NCBI RefSeq assembly: GCF_013426915.1
Contig: NZ_AP023180.1
Location: 1,612,001 to 1,676,000, forward strand
Direction: 5' to 3'
From: Paraburkholderia sp. PGU19
GTDB lineage: Bacteria; Pseudomonadota; Gammaproteobacteria; Burkholderiales; Burkholderiaceae
Length of the DNA stretch: 64,000 nt
Of the stretch, positions 53,741-63,536 are shown piece after piece. The notes under the pieces are model-generated. The model searched no databases. It was not told where the DNA came from and saw only the letters and a list, made by a program, of their open reading frames with translations. Within the stretch, counting starts at the first letter, position 1. Each line of letters opens with the position of its first letter. The position numbers were made by a program, and so were the translations under genes.

Positions 53741-54284
53741 CAAGACACCTCTTCGCGGGGATCCCGGGGTGCAGTGGTATCGATGGGACGATCGCGCGCC
53801 TCCTGATGTCACAGGCAAACAGGCCTTTCGCAGCGCGCGCACAGAAATGCGCCAAATCTACGGTCCAGTTTAGTTGATTGGGGGCCGCACCAGCCATGTT
53901 TCGCCTGACGTCACGCGAGTCTCACTGACAGATGAAACGTCAGTAATCTGCGCCCATGAAAGGCCGAATCCTGCCCCGAAAGAGACCCACGAGTGTCCGT
54001 CGAAGTGAAAGCATGAAAGACTGCAACTGCCCGGACACGGTCCCACGCCGGGCCGCGGACACGATACCCCCAGCGTGGCAACGCACGTCCGACGCGATCG
54101 CGTCAACGACGAAGAGACGACCTGCAAAGCATCAGGGACAATGCGTCTCGCCGGCAACAAGCAAATGCCGATTCAGAATGGCTGTGGCCTGCATTGCACT
54201 CGTTCATCGAGCGGCTTCCCCGTATGTTCGCGTCGTCGAACGACGATTACTGAAGGTCGCGACGGACTCGCACGCTGAATTCCC
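53741..54284. other. Intergenic region, no gene accepted
   Basis: The 544 bp contain frames on both strands (53956-54624 plus, 53870-54160 minus) rich in Arg, Ser and Cys, without family features, and the first runs into the kinase gene antisense. The promoter of the lipoprotein pair should lie near 53760-53950. Confidence 0.45.
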
Positions 54285-55667
54285 TCATGGCCGGATGGGC
54301 CCGTTATCCGACAATCGCAGCGCCGCCTGCTCCGCTAAAACGCTCAACGCAGACAGCCGCTCGACAATCTCATCGAAGGAAGGCCGCATCTCGACGCGCT
54401 CGCGGAAACAGTCTTCGATCAGCCCATCGAACCCGGTAGCGAGGTCATCGGCCTCTCCGGCCAAACGTTGCGCGAGTTCTTCAAGGAGGCAGCCAAACGC
54501 GCGCACCTCAATCCGCTGGAGCGCCAGCGCCATTGCGCGATCATCGATATCGTGGCGCGACGCCGCGCCGAAGTCGCCGAGCAATACGTGCCCTGCGCCG
54601 TCATGCAGGATGTTGTGCGCGTAGAGATCACCATGCATGATCCCGCGCCGATGCAGATGCTGCGCCGCCGATGCGATTCCGCGCGCGATATGCAACGCAA
54701 CCGGCTTGTCGAACCGTACTTCGTCCGCATAGACGTCTCGTGTACAGGAGTCGAGGCTCGGAGGCCCCGCGAGATTGCCGAACGACGGATGGATCAACTT
54801 CATCACGAGGCCGTGCTCGTCGAGCGGATGCCCCGTGATCTTGCCAAGCACCGGGATGAGATTCGGGTGCTGGCCGGCTTGCAGGCAGGCGGACATTTCG
54901 AGCTCCGGCAAACCGTCGCTCGTCACCGCGCCCTTGAAAAGCTTGACGGCGACCGCCTCGACGGGATGCCCGTCGCTCAGGAGACGCGTCGCGCGATGCG
55001 TCACGCCGGATGCCCCTTCCCCGAGCGTTTGTCCAAGCGCGAGCGTATGCCAGTCGATTTCCGGCACCGGCGCATCGGCGAGCGCCACCTGCTCGCGCGC
55101 TGCGTTCAGCGGATTGCCTGCGTAGGCGAGCCACGCGAGCCGCGGCAGGCGCAACAGCCAGTCGGGCAAGGCGTCGAGCCGGTTCGCCGAAATGCGCAGC
55201 AGTTCGAGGCGGCTGCAAGCGGCCATCGTCTCGGGCAGCGACCGCAGCCGGTTGCCGGCAAGCATCAGCTTCTGCAGATTCGGACGCTCGCCGATTTCCG
55301 CAGGCAGCGTTTCGATATCGTTATCGGTCAGGATGAGCCAGCGCAATTGGGGCGGCAGCGCGCGCCCCGAAACGTGCCGGATGCGATTCGCCTTGAAGCC
55401 GACCATGCTCAGCGATTCGCAATCGCCGAGCACGGCCGGCAACTCGGTGAACTGGTTATCCGAGGCGAACAGGATGCGCAGGTGGCGCAGCTTCGCCAGA
55501 TCATCCGGCAGCGATGTGAGCGCATTGCCCGACAGGTCGAGCACCTCCAGGGTGTCGGCGAGATCGAAGATTTCGCGTGGCATGTCGGTCAACCCGCAAG
55601 CGAGCTTGATCTGTCGTGCACCGGCGAGTTGCCCGTCACGCAGTTCTTCGAGGGTAGCAGTCTTCAC
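54285..55667 (-). CDS. Leucine-rich-repeat protein with C-terminal protein kinase domain
   Basis: From GTG 55667 the protein has 460 residues. Leucine-rich repeats fill about residues 20-200 (LEVLDLSGNALTSLPDDLAKLRHL and LRWLILTDNDIETLPAEIG show the 23-residue period). A protein-kinase-like domain follows with a Gly loop (LGEGASG), the VAVKLF lysine, the catalytic loop HGDLYAHNIL and the metal-binding GDFGA. The HGD form is typical of bacterial and small kinases. No signal peptide or membrane helix is seen, so it is cytoplasmic. Start choice is uncertain (TTG at 55718 also in frame; no strong ribosome binding site). Substrates unknown. Confidence 0.87.
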   Translation of the reverse strand: MKTATLEELRDGQLAGARQIKLACGLTDMPREIFDLADTLEVLDLSGNALTSLPDDLAKLRHLRILFASDNQFTELPAVLGDCESLSMVGFKANRIRHVSGRALPPQLRWLILTDNDIETLPAEIGERPNLQKLMLAGNRLRSLPETMAACSRLELLRISANRLDALPDWLLRLPRLAWLAYAGNPLNAAREQVALADAPVPEIDWHTLALGQTLGEGASGVTHRATRLLSDGHPVEAVAVKLFKGAVTSDGLPELEMSACLQAGQHPNLIPVLGKITGHPLDEHGLVMKLIHPSFGNLAGPPSLDSCTRDVYADEVRFDKPVALHIARGIASAAQHLHRRGIMHGDLYAHNILHDGAGHVLLGDFGAASRHDIDDRAMALALQRIEVRAFGCLLEELAQRLAGEADDLATGFDGLIEDCFRERVEMRPSFDEIVERLSALSVLAEQAALRLSDNGPIRP

Positions 55668-55874
55668 ATGTAGATTGAATCGGAGAATGGCAAGGAGGTC
55701 GCAAGCGCCGGCGCGCAATGCGGCCAGTGGAGCATCGGTTGGTCACCGGTCTTTATCCGGCCTCTATTCTATCGGGCGAACCGCACGATCAGGCATCCGC
55801 ACTCCGCCAGAGAATGACCGGTTGTGGCCGCACGCGCTCCATCAAACTCTTCGTGTCGCCGCTCATTAAAGCAA

Positions 55875-56237
55875 CTAGTCCCCGGCCCGCTTCGCGCTGT
55901 GGCCGTCCTTTCTGAGCGCTTCGATGATCCGCTCGCAATGATCACCCTGTACTTCAATCACGCCATCCTTGACCGTTCCACCAGAACCGCAGGCCGTGCG
56001 CAACTGCTTGCCTAGCAACGCCAGGGCAAGAGGATCGAGCGCCAGTCCTTTAACGATGGTCACGCTTTTCCCGCCCCGGCCCTTGGTCACATGAGTCACT
56101 CGTACCACGCCATCACCTACCGGCTGCGTCCTGGCAACCGCCTTGCACACACATTCCGCGAGCACCTGTCTGCATTCGGGACACATCCGCCCGCCATCGG
56201 TGGAGTAGACAAGGCCACCTTTTGAACCACTCTTCAT
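55875..56237 (-). CDS. yciH: Translation initiation factor SUI1/eIF1 family protein (YciH-like)
   Basis: From ATG 56237 the protein has 120 residues: an N-terminal Cys-rich ribbon (CPECRQVLAECVC) and a SUI1 domain (TKGRGGKSVTIVKGL, LLGKQLRTACGSGGTVKDGVIEVQGDH, IIEALRKDGHSAK). E. coli YciH affects start-site fidelity, so a role at the ribosome is expected. An in-frame TTG at 56252 is an alternative start. It is apparently monocistronic. Confidence 0.92.
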   Translation of the reverse strand: MKSGSKGGLVYSTDGGRMCPECRQVLAECVCKAVARTQPVGDGVVRVTHVTKGRGGKSVTIVKGLALDPLALALLGKQLRTACGSGGTVKDGVIEVQGDHCERIIEALRKDGHSAKRAGD

Positions 56238-56522
56238 GATTGGCTTACTCAAGGAATAATCGGGACGAGTTTAGCAGGGGCGCATTCCGCTGGGCGTGTC
56301 AAACAATGCGACGGGAGCGTGCGATTGCGATTGGAAATTCACTATTCCGGCAGATCTTGAATAAACGCTACGACAAGCTGTTGTTCCAGAAATCGTCGAC
56401 CGTCACGGCGAAGCCCCCGACGGAAGATCTTGTTGTGTCAGCGTGCTTGAGTAGTGCATTTCACGTTGAAGTTGTGGAAGGTCCATCCGTCGTGAGGCCC
56501 GACGGCTGCGGTACCTCGCCCG

Positions 56523-56939
56523 TCAATGCAGCACCGTGATGGGCGTGGGACTCAGGCGCCACAATTTCGCTAGCATGCCCCATCTTCGGAAGAAGCCGAG
56601 ACTGCTTGCGTCGAGCACGACGACATCAGCGCGGTTCGTCGCGGCATACGCGGCAATGGTCTTTTCAGGGGGGCCAAAAACACGCTTCCACGTATAGGGC
56701 ACGCCGGCATCATCGAGTACCGCGCAAGTCCGGATCAGAGCATCGCGCATCGACAGCTTCTCACGCCGTCGCAATGTCGAGCGCGACTGAAACGCGACCG
56801 TGCGCCCCTCTCCCACTTCTTCCAGCACCTCGATCAGTTCGACCTGCGCCACGCATTTTTCGGCAAAGAGAAACGCTGCGTGGCGCGCAGCTTCAAGTGC
56901 GCCCGTCTGGCAAAGCACTGGAATGAGCAGCCTCAACAT
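56523..56939 (-). CDS. Universal-stress-protein-like protein
   Basis: The 138-residue protein starts MLRLLIPVLCQTGALEAARHAAFL, a UspA-like first strand and helix, and ends RADVVVLDASSLGFFRRWGMLAKLWRLSPTPITVLH. In place of the ATP-binding GxxGxS seen in UspA, the loop reads ASSLGFF, so it may be a non-nucleotide-binding variant. ATG 56939 follows GAGG; an upstream TTG at 56954 is in frame. It is separated from kdpE by about 180 bases on the same strand and may respond to similar stress. Confidence 0.75.
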   Translation of the reverse strand: MLRLLIPVLCQTGALEAARHAAFLFAEKCVAQVELIEVLEEVGEGRTVAFQSRSTLRRREKLSMRDALIRTCAVLDDAGVPYTWKRVFGPPEKTIAAYAATNRADVVVLDASSLGFFRRWGMLAKLWRLSPTPITVLH

Positions 56940-57116
56940 CTTCAACCTCGACAAGATGATAATCCCCTGCTATCCATTGCAGCACGCAGCACGTCAAGAC
57001 ACCGAAAAGCTTTGGACCACGGGCATAAAAATGCCGTCAAAATCCAGCGGCGTCAGGTTCCCGCCGCGTACGTCGACATTGGACAACAATCGCCTGGGGC
57101 GTTGGCGGCCTGTCGA

Positions 57117-57815
57117 CTACCTGACGCCCACAAGCCGATACCCCACCCCTAGCTCGGTGACGATATAGACGGGTTGCGCCGGATCACGCTCCAGCTTCTG
57201 ACGCAGATGTCCCATGTAGATGCGCAGATAGTGCGCGTTCTCCGCATGCGCAGGTCCCCAGACTTCCTGCAGCAATTGCCGGTGCGTCAACACGCGGCCG
57301 GCGTGATGCGCCAGCGCTGAAAGCAGCCTGTACTCGATCGGCGTGAGATGGATCGTGTGGCCGTCGCGTTCCACCAGCCGTGCATCGAAGTCGACCAGCA
57401 CCTCGCCGAAGGAAATCTTCGACGTTTCGCGCGTGACGCCGCCACGCTGACGACGCAACTGCGCGTGGATACGCGCAATCAGTTCAGGCGCGCCAAACGG
57501 CTTGGTCAGGTAGTCGTCGGCCCCAGCATTGAGCGCGCCAACCTTGTCTTCTTCACGGGTACGCGCCGAGAGAACGATCACAGGTACAGCGGACCAGTCC
57601 CTCAACACACGGATCACCTCGATCCCGTCGATGTCCGGCAGCCCGAGGTCGACGATCACCAGGTCGGGCCGGGAACTGGCCGCCATCGCGAGGCCCTCGC
57701 GCCCCGTCCCGGCTTCGACAACGCGCATGCCCTCACCTTCCAGCGATGCGTGCACAAAGCGCCGAATGAGTTTTTCGTCTTCAATCAGGACGATGGTAAC
57801 GGTGGGCTCTGCCAT
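57117..57815 (-). CDS. kdpE: KdpE response regulator of the potassium-uptake operon
   Basis: The 232-residue protein has a receiver domain (phospho-acceptor Asp56, Lys in YLTKPF) and an OmpR-type winged helix (about 130-230, RLLSALAHHAGRVLTHRQLLQEVWG). It starts eight bases after kdpD and closes the kdp operon. KdpE activates kdpFABC when K+ is limiting. Confidence 0.96.
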   Translation of the reverse strand: MAEPTVTIVLIEDEKLIRRFVHASLEGEGMRVVEAGTGREGLAMAASSRPDLVIVDLGLPDIDGIEVIRVLRDWSAVPVIVLSARTREEDKVGALNAGADDYLTKPFGAPELIARIHAQLRRQRGGVTRETSKISFGEVLVDFDARLVERDGHTIHLTPIEYRLLSALAHHAGRVLTHRQLLQEVWGPAHAENAHYLRIYMGHLRQKLERDPAQPVYIVTELGVGYRLVGVR

Positions 57816-57823
57816 GACCTGTG

Positions 57824-60631
57824 CTATGCACGCTCCTGCGACGTGTTCGCAGGCAGCGCAGCCGCCACTGCCGCGCTCGCCGGCTCTGGCTGCTCGCCTT
57901 CGACGGGCGGGTTGTCGTCTGCGGGCAGCACGAACCAGAATGTCGCGCCCAGCACATGCCCATTCGGGTCCGTCCTGTTCGACGCGCCGATCCGGCCTCC
58001 GTGCGCCTCGACAATCGCACGGCAGATCGCAAGACCCAGCCCGATCCCTGGCTTGGCCGACTCCTTTTCTCCGCGGGTGAACTTGTCGAACACACGCGCT
58101 TCCATCCCAGTCGGCAAACCCGGACCACTATCGGAGACCTCGACCCGCACGTATCGATGCGCCTCTTCCTGCAACACGGATGCATCGATACTCAACGGCG
58201 TACCAGCGGGCGTATATTTGGCCGCGTTCTCGAGCAGGTTCGCGAAGAGCCGCTCCACCAGAACGGCGTCGAGTTGCACGAGCGGGAGGTCGGGCGGCAC
58301 GCGTGCCTGAACCTCGCGATCCCCGAGGATGCGCCTGCAGCCGGCCAGCGCAGAGCCGACTACCTCTTCGATCGACGACCACTGCCGGTTCAGCCGCATG
58401 CTGCCTTCCTGCAGACGCGCCATGTCGAGCAGATTCACGACCAGTCCATTCATCCTCAGCGCCTCGTCCCGGATCGCCTCCGCGAGTTCCAGCGCCTTCG
58501 GGCCGCCCGACACAGCGGCGCCCTGTTCGGCAAGCACCGATGCGAAACCCACAATCGCGGTAAGCGGCGTGCGCAAGTCGTGGGAAATCGCAGACAGCAG
58601 CGAATTGCGCAGACGCTCCGATTCCATGCTGACGAGCGCATCCTGCGCGATCTCGACGTAGTGCACCCGTTCGAGCGCAAGCGCGATCTGCGCGACGAAC
58701 GTATCCAGCATGCGACGCTGCTCTGGCACCGCAAACTCCTCCATCCGTGCGGACACCAGCGCGATCACACCGCGTGTGCGCATCGGCGCCTTGAGCGGCA
58801 AGTACAGCGCCGATGCGGCCGGCAGCGTGTCCGTCCCATGACCGGCGGCCTTCTGCTGGTCATAGACCCATTGGGCAATATCGCGATCGAGATCGGCGTC
58901 GTTGAGCGTGATCGCTGGATCGGGATTTTCGACCTTGGGCCGCACCTTCTCCGCGCTGTCCGGCAGCAGAATGGCCATGCGCGCCTGGAACACGTCGCTC
59001 ACATGGCGTGTGCCGATCTCGATGATCTGGTCGGTCATCAGCGCACCACCCAGTTCGCGCGTCATCGCGAACATCGCACCTGTGCGGCGTTCTCGCAGCG
59101 TCGCAAGGTGTGCCTGACGCTTTAGGCTCGCCGTCAGGTGGCTGATCGTCAGCGACGTCATCAGCATCACCGCAAATGTGAGCAGATATTGCGTATCCGA
59201 GACCGAGAACGACATGCGCGGTGGCACGAAAAAGAAGTCGAAGGCCGCCACGCCGAGAAACGAAAACATCACGCCCGGCCCTCGCCCCAGGCGCGCAGCC
59301 GTGAAGACGGCGCCGAGCAGATACAGCATCACGAGATTGGTCAGCGCGATGTGGCTGAGCAGCACGCTTGAGATTGCCGTAATGACCGCGCAGATCGCGA
59401 CTGCATAGGCGTAAGAAGCGGGCGGCGAGCCACGCGCTTCTGTGCCTGTGCCAGCAAACCCGCGCATGGCATCGTGCCGTTCGGCGGCTTCGCGCACCGC
59501 GCCGGAATTGACCAGCGTGACATCGATATCGCGAGCCGACCACACCATTTGCTGCGCGACAGACGGATTGAGGCGCGCGCGCCACCCGCTCACAGAAGAC
59601 GCGCCCACCACGAGCTTCGATACGTTGCGCATGCGCGCATAGGCGATGATGGTCTGCGCGGCGTCGTCGCCTTGCAGCGTCACGGTCTCCGCACCTAGTT
59701 CGGATGCCAGCTTGAGTGCGTCCAGCGTGCGCTTGCGAATCGAATCAGGCAGCCGCGCAAGCTTCGGTGTCTCGACATAGACGGCAAGCCAGTCCGCTTT
59801 CTGGCTTGACGCGAGGCGCGCTGCCGCGCGCACGAGGTTGCTGCTCTCCGGGCCGGCGCCAACGCAGACGATGATGCGTTCGCGCGCCTGCCAGATCCGC
59901 TCGATCGACTGGTCGGCACGGTACTCGCGCATCTGCGCATCGACGCGGTCGGCCGTGCGGCGCAACGCCAGCTCGCGCAGCGCGATCAGATTGCCCTTGC
60001 GGAAAAAGTTGCGCACGGCATGTTCCGCCTGCTTCGGCATATAGACCTTGCCGTCGCGCAGGCGGTCGAGCAGTTCTTCCGGCGGCAGGTCGACCAGCGT
60101 CACCTCGTCGGCGAGATCGAATACGCGGTCAGGGACGGTTTCCCACACGCGGATGCCCGTTATCTGTCCGACCACGTCGTTCAGGCTCTCGAGATGCTGG
60201 ACGTTGACCGTGGTGTAAACGTCGATGCCGGCATCCAGCAGTTCCTGAACATCCTGCCAACGCTTCACATGCCGGGAACCCTGGACGTTCGAATGCGCAA
60301 GCTCGTCGACGAGAATCAGTTGCGGCTTGCGCGCGAGCGCGGCATCGAGATCGAACTCGGCGAGCAGCCGCCCGCGATATTCGATCCGTGCCGGCGCAAT
60401 GACCTCCAGGCCTTCGATCAGTGCGAGCGTCTCCTTGCGTCCATGCGTTTCGACGATCCCTACCGCGACGTCGACGCCTTCTTCCTTGCGGCGCCTCGCG
60501 GCCTGCAGCATCGCAAACGTCTTGCCGACTCCGGCCGATGCGCCAAAGAAGATCTTGAGCCGGCCACGCTGGCTTTTTTCTTCGTCGCGCTGGATCCTGT
60601 CGAGCAGTTCGTCGGGATCGGGTCGGTTCAT
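57824..60631 (-). CDS. kdpD: KdpD sensor histidine kinase
   Basis: The 935-residue protein has the N-terminal KdpD domain with Walker-like FFGASAGVGKTFAML (about 28-42) and DELAHSNVQGSRH, a UspA-like domain (IIVCVGAGPESSNLVRAAARLAS) and four membrane helices around residue 410-510. A GAF-like region, HisKA with His in LLSAISHDLRTPLTAIVG and an ATPase domain (GLGLAICRAIVEAHGG) follow. It senses K+ and turgor at the inner membrane. GGGAG precedes ATG 60631. Confidence 0.96.
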   Translation of the reverse strand: MNRPDPDELLDRIQRDEEKSQRGRLKIFFGASAGVGKTFAMLQAARRRKEEGVDVAVGIVETHGRKETLALIEGLEVIAPARIEYRGRLLAEFDLDAALARKPQLILVDELAHSNVQGSRHVKRWQDVQELLDAGIDVYTTVNVQHLESLNDVVGQITGIRVWETVPDRVFDLADEVTLVDLPPEELLDRLRDGKVYMPKQAEHAVRNFFRKGNLIALRELALRRTADRVDAQMREYRADQSIERIWQARERIIVCVGAGPESSNLVRAAARLASSQKADWLAVYVETPKLARLPDSIRKRTLDALKLASELGAETVTLQGDDAAQTIIAYARMRNVSKLVVGASSVSGWRARLNPSVAQQMVWSARDIDVTLVNSGAVREAAERHDAMRGFAGTGTEARGSPPASYAYAVAICAVITAISSVLLSHIALTNLVMLYLLGAVFTAARLGRGPGVMFSFLGVAAFDFFFVPPRMSFSVSDTQYLLTFAVMLMTSLTISHLTASLKRQAHLATLRERRTGAMFAMTRELGGALMTDQIIEIGTRHVSDVFQARMAILLPDSAEKVRPKVENPDPAITLNDADLDRDIAQWVYDQQKAAGHGTDTLPAASALYLPLKAPMRTRGVIALVSARMEEFAVPEQRRMLDTFVAQIALALERVHYVEIAQDALVSMESERLRNSLLSAISHDLRTPLTAIVGFASVLAEQGAAVSGGPKALELAEAIRDEALRMNGLVVNLLDMARLQEGSMRLNRQWSSIEEVVGSALAGCRRILGDREVQARVPPDLPLVQLDAVLVERLFANLLENAAKYTPAGTPLSIDASVLQEEAHRYVRVEVSDSGPGLPTGMEARVFDKFTRGEKESAKPGIGLGLAICRAIVEAHGGRIGASNRTDPNGHVLGATFWFVLPADDNPPVEGEQPEPASAAVAAALPANTSQERA

Positions 60632-60708
60632 CGCGCGTCTCCCCTGCGATTTATCCCGTCATTGCAGCCGTGCTGCACGCGTGGAATGCGTGCGACCCTC
60701 CGTGAAAC

Positions 60709-61290
60709 TCAGTGCATCGGCTTGACGTCGTCGAGCGCGAGATTGAGCTTCAGTACATTCACGCGACGCTCGCCCAATATGCCGAGCTGCCGCCCCGACG
60801 TGTTCTGCGCGATCAACCCGTCGACCTGCTCGCGGGACAGGCCGCGCGCCTTGGCGACGCGTGCTGCCTGATACGCTGCCGCTGCCGGCGTGATCTCCGG
60901 ATCAAGACCACTGCCCGACGACGTGACGAGATCGACGGGCACGGGCGCAGTATTCGCCGGGTCCGCGTCGTGCAGCGCGGCGAGACGCCCTTTGACCTCG
61001 TCGGCGAGCGCCGGGTTCGTCGGGCCGAGATTCGAGCCGCTCGAGCCTTGCGCGTTATAGGGGTTCGGCGTCGTGGCCGACAGCCGTCCCCAGAAGTAGT
61101 ACGGCGCATCGAACTGCTGCCCGATGATTTCCGAGCCCACAGCCTTGCCGCCCGTCTCGATGAGACTGCCGTTCGCCTGATGTGAAAACACCGCCTGGCC
61201 AACAGCCGTCACGACGGCGGGATAAACGATGCCCGTGACCACCGTCAATGCGACAAACAGCACCAGCACGGGTCGCAATGCGTTCTTCAT
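60709..61290 (-). CDS. kdpC: KdpC subunit of the K+-transporting ATPase
   Basis: The 193-residue protein has one N-terminal membrane helix ([24 protein letters not shown]) and the KdpC core ([69 protein letters not shown]). It is a regulatory subunit of the KdpFABC complex. ATG 61290 is used; the frame to 61368 adds unconserved residues. The kdpC-kdpB spacing is 85 bases. Confidence 0.95.
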   Translation of the reverse strand: MKNALRPVLVLFVALTVVTGIVYPAVVTAVGQAVFSHQANGSLIETGGKAVGSEIIGQQFDAPYYFWGRLSATTPNPYNAQGSSGSNLGPTNPALADEVKGRLAALHDADPANTAPVPVDLVTSSGSGLDPEITPAAAAYQAARVAKARGLSREQVDGLIAQNTSGRQLGILGERRVNVLKLNLALDDVKPMH

Positions 61291-61375
61291 GATCGTTGAC
61301 TCACAAAGCCATATCGGTTGAGAAAGGCCGGACGGGCTATACGCAACGCCCATCCGGCAAGGTCGCACGGGTCAA

Positions 61376-63523
61376 TCATGACCAGCCCATCGCGTTGATG
61401 AACATGTCGATCAGCTTGATGAACGGGAACGGCAACAGAATGCCGCCCAGCCCGTAGATCAGCAGATTGCGGCGCAATAGCGAAGCAGCACCGAGCGGGC
61501 GATACTTCACACCCTTCAATGCCAGCGGGATCAGCGCCACGATGATCAGCGCGTTGAAGATCACGGCCGAAAGGATCGCCGACGATGGCGACGTGAGGTG
61601 CATCACGTCGAGCACGCGCAACTGCGGATAGGTCGTCGCGAACGCGGCCGGAATGATCGCGAAATACTTGGCGACGTCATTCGCAATCGAGAACGTCGTC
61701 AACGATCCGCGCGTCATCAGCATCTGCTTGCCGATCTCGACGATCTCGATCAGCTTGGTCGGATTCGAATCGAGGTCGACCATGTTGCCCGCTTCCTTTG
61801 CTGCCTGCGTGCCCGTGTTCATCGCCACGGCGACGTCGGCCTGCGCGAGCGCGGGCGCATCGTTGGTGCCGTCGCCCGTCATCGCAACAAGGCGGCCTTC
61901 GGCCTGGTGCGAGCGGATCGTCGTCAGCTTCGCTTCCGGGGTAGCTTCGGCGAGGAAATCGTCGACACCTGCCTCGGCTGCAATCGCGGCTGCCGTCAGA
62001 CGGTTGTCGCCCGTCACCATTACGGTCTTGATGCCCATCTTGCGCAGTTCGGCAAAACGTTCCTTGATGCCGCCCTTGACGATGTCCTTCAGTTCGATCA
62101 CGCCCAGAACACGCGCGGCGCCGCTTTCGTCGTCATGGCCGCCAGCTTTCTCGGCCACCACCAGCGGCGTGCTGCCGCGGCGCGCGACATCGTCGACCGC
62201 TTTCTGGACTTCCTGAGGGAAGCGCCCACGATGATCTTCGACGTACTTGCGCACCGCGTCGGCAGCGCCCTTGCGGATCTCGCGGTTTGGCAGATCGACG
62301 CCGCTCATCCGCGTCTGCGCGGTAAAGCCGAGGAACGTCGCGTGCAGCGACGCCATGTCGCGCTCACGGATATTGAAACGCTGCTTCGCAAGCACGACGA
62401 TGCTGCGCCCTTCGGGCGTCTCGTCGGCGAGCGAAGCGAGCTGGGCCGCATCGGCAAGGTCATGCTCTGACACGTCCGGAGCGGGAACGAAGGCGGACGC
62501 CTGCCGGTTGCCGAGCGTGATCGTACCCGTCTTGTCCAGCAGCAACACATCGACGTCGCCCGCTGCCTCGACGGCGCGGCCCGACGTTGCGATCACGTTC
62601 GCCTGCATCATCCGGCTCATGCCCGCCACGCCGATGGCGGACAGCAGCCCGCCAATCGTCGTGGGAATCAGGCACACGAGCAACGCGACAAGCGCCGTGA
62701 TCGTCACCACATGGCCCGCCTTCATCGCGTCGACGGCGAAGATCGAAAACGGCAGCAGGGTCGCCGTCGCGAACAGCAGCACGAGCGTCAGCGCGACAAG
62801 CAGAATGGTCAACGCGATCTCGTTCGGGGTCTTCTGACGCTTCGCGCCTTCGACCATCGCGATCATCCGGTCGAGAAACGCCTCGCCGGGGTTGACGCTC
62901 ACGCGCACGACGATCCAGTCCGACAGCACACGCGTGCCGCCCGTCACCGACGAAAAATCGCCGCCCGATTCGCGGATCACAGGCGCGGATTCGCCCGTAA
63001 TCGCCGATTCGTCGACGGACGCGACGCCTTCGATCACGTCGCCGTCAGCGGGAATGACGTCACCCGATTCGACCAGCACGACATCGCCCTTGCGCAGATC
63101 CGTCGACGTCGTGATCCGGATGGGCGCCTTCGGATGCGGCTCGTTGAGCTTCTTCGCCATCACGTTGTGCTTGGCGCTGCGCAGAGACGCAGCCTGCGCT
63201 TTCGAACGGCCTTCCGCGAGCGCCTCTGCGAAGTTCGCGAACAGCACGGTGAACCACAGCCATAGCGCAATGGCGAGAATGAAGCCGGCGGGCGCTTCCG
63301 CCTGGCCGGCAAGCGCGGCAAGCCACAGGATCGTCGTCAGGATGCTGCCGATATAGACGCAGAACATCACCGGGTTGCGCAACTGCGTGCGAGGCGCGAA
63401 CTTCCTGAACGAATCGATGATCGCCGGTTTGACCAGCGCGGGATCGAACATCGAACGCGCCGCCGTGCGTGCCTGTCCGAGATTGTCCGGACGGTGGGCA
63501 GGCGGTTGTCTGGCAGTAGTCAT
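61376..63523 (-). CDS. kdpB: KdpB catalytic subunit of the K+-transporting P-type ATPase
   Basis: The 715-residue protein shows all P-type ATPase marks: the actuator TGESAP, the phosphorylation motif DKTGTITLG and the hinge [16 protein letters not shown], with the N-terminal region [22 protein letters not shown]. It hydrolyses ATP to drive K+ uptake through KdpA. GAGGTAAGC precedes ATG 63523. It follows kdpA by 13 bases. Confidence 0.97.
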   Translation of the reverse strand: MTTARQPPAHRPDNLGQARTAARSMFDPALVKPAIIDSFRKFAPRTQLRNPVMFCVYIGSILTTILWLAALAGQAEAPAGFILAIALWLWFTVLFANFAEALAEGRSKAQAASLRSAKHNVMAKKLNEPHPKAPIRITTSTDLRKGDVVLVESGDVIPADGDVIEGVASVDESAITGESAPVIRESGGDFSSVTGGTRVLSDWIVVRVSVNPGEAFLDRMIAMVEGAKRQKTPNEIALTILLVALTLVLLFATATLLPFSIFAVDAMKAGHVVTITALVALLVCLIPTTIGGLLSAIGVAGMSRMMQANVIATSGRAVEAAGDVDVLLLDKTGTITLGNRQASAFVPAPDVSEHDLADAAQLASLADETPEGRSIVVLAKQRFNIRERDMASLHATFLGFTAQTRMSGVDLPNREIRKGAADAVRKYVEDHRGRFPQEVQKAVDDVARRGSTPLVVAEKAGGHDDESGAARVLGVIELKDIVKGGIKERFAELRKMGIKTVMVTGDNRLTAAAIAAEAGVDDFLAEATPEAKLTTIRSHQAEGRLVAMTGDGTNDAPALAQADVAVAMNTGTQAAKEAGNMVDLDSNPTKLIEIVEIGKQMLMTRGSLTTFSIANDVAKYFAIIPAAFATTYPQLRVLDVMHLTSPSSAILSAVIFNALIIVALIPLALKGVKYRPLGAASLLRRNLLIYGLGGILLPFPFIKLIDMFINAMGWS

Positions 63524-63536
63524 GCTTACCTCGAAA

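Noticed and set aside
53956..54624. A 222-codon plus-strand frame left of the LRR kinase
   Set aside because: Half is antisense to the kinase gene; composition is Arg/Ser/Ala-rich; no ribosome binding site or recognised motif.
56240..56539. A 99-codon plus-strand frame between the SUI1-like and stress-protein genes
   Set aside because: No ribosome binding site or domain, and its ends overlap genes on the other strand. It may hold promoters only.
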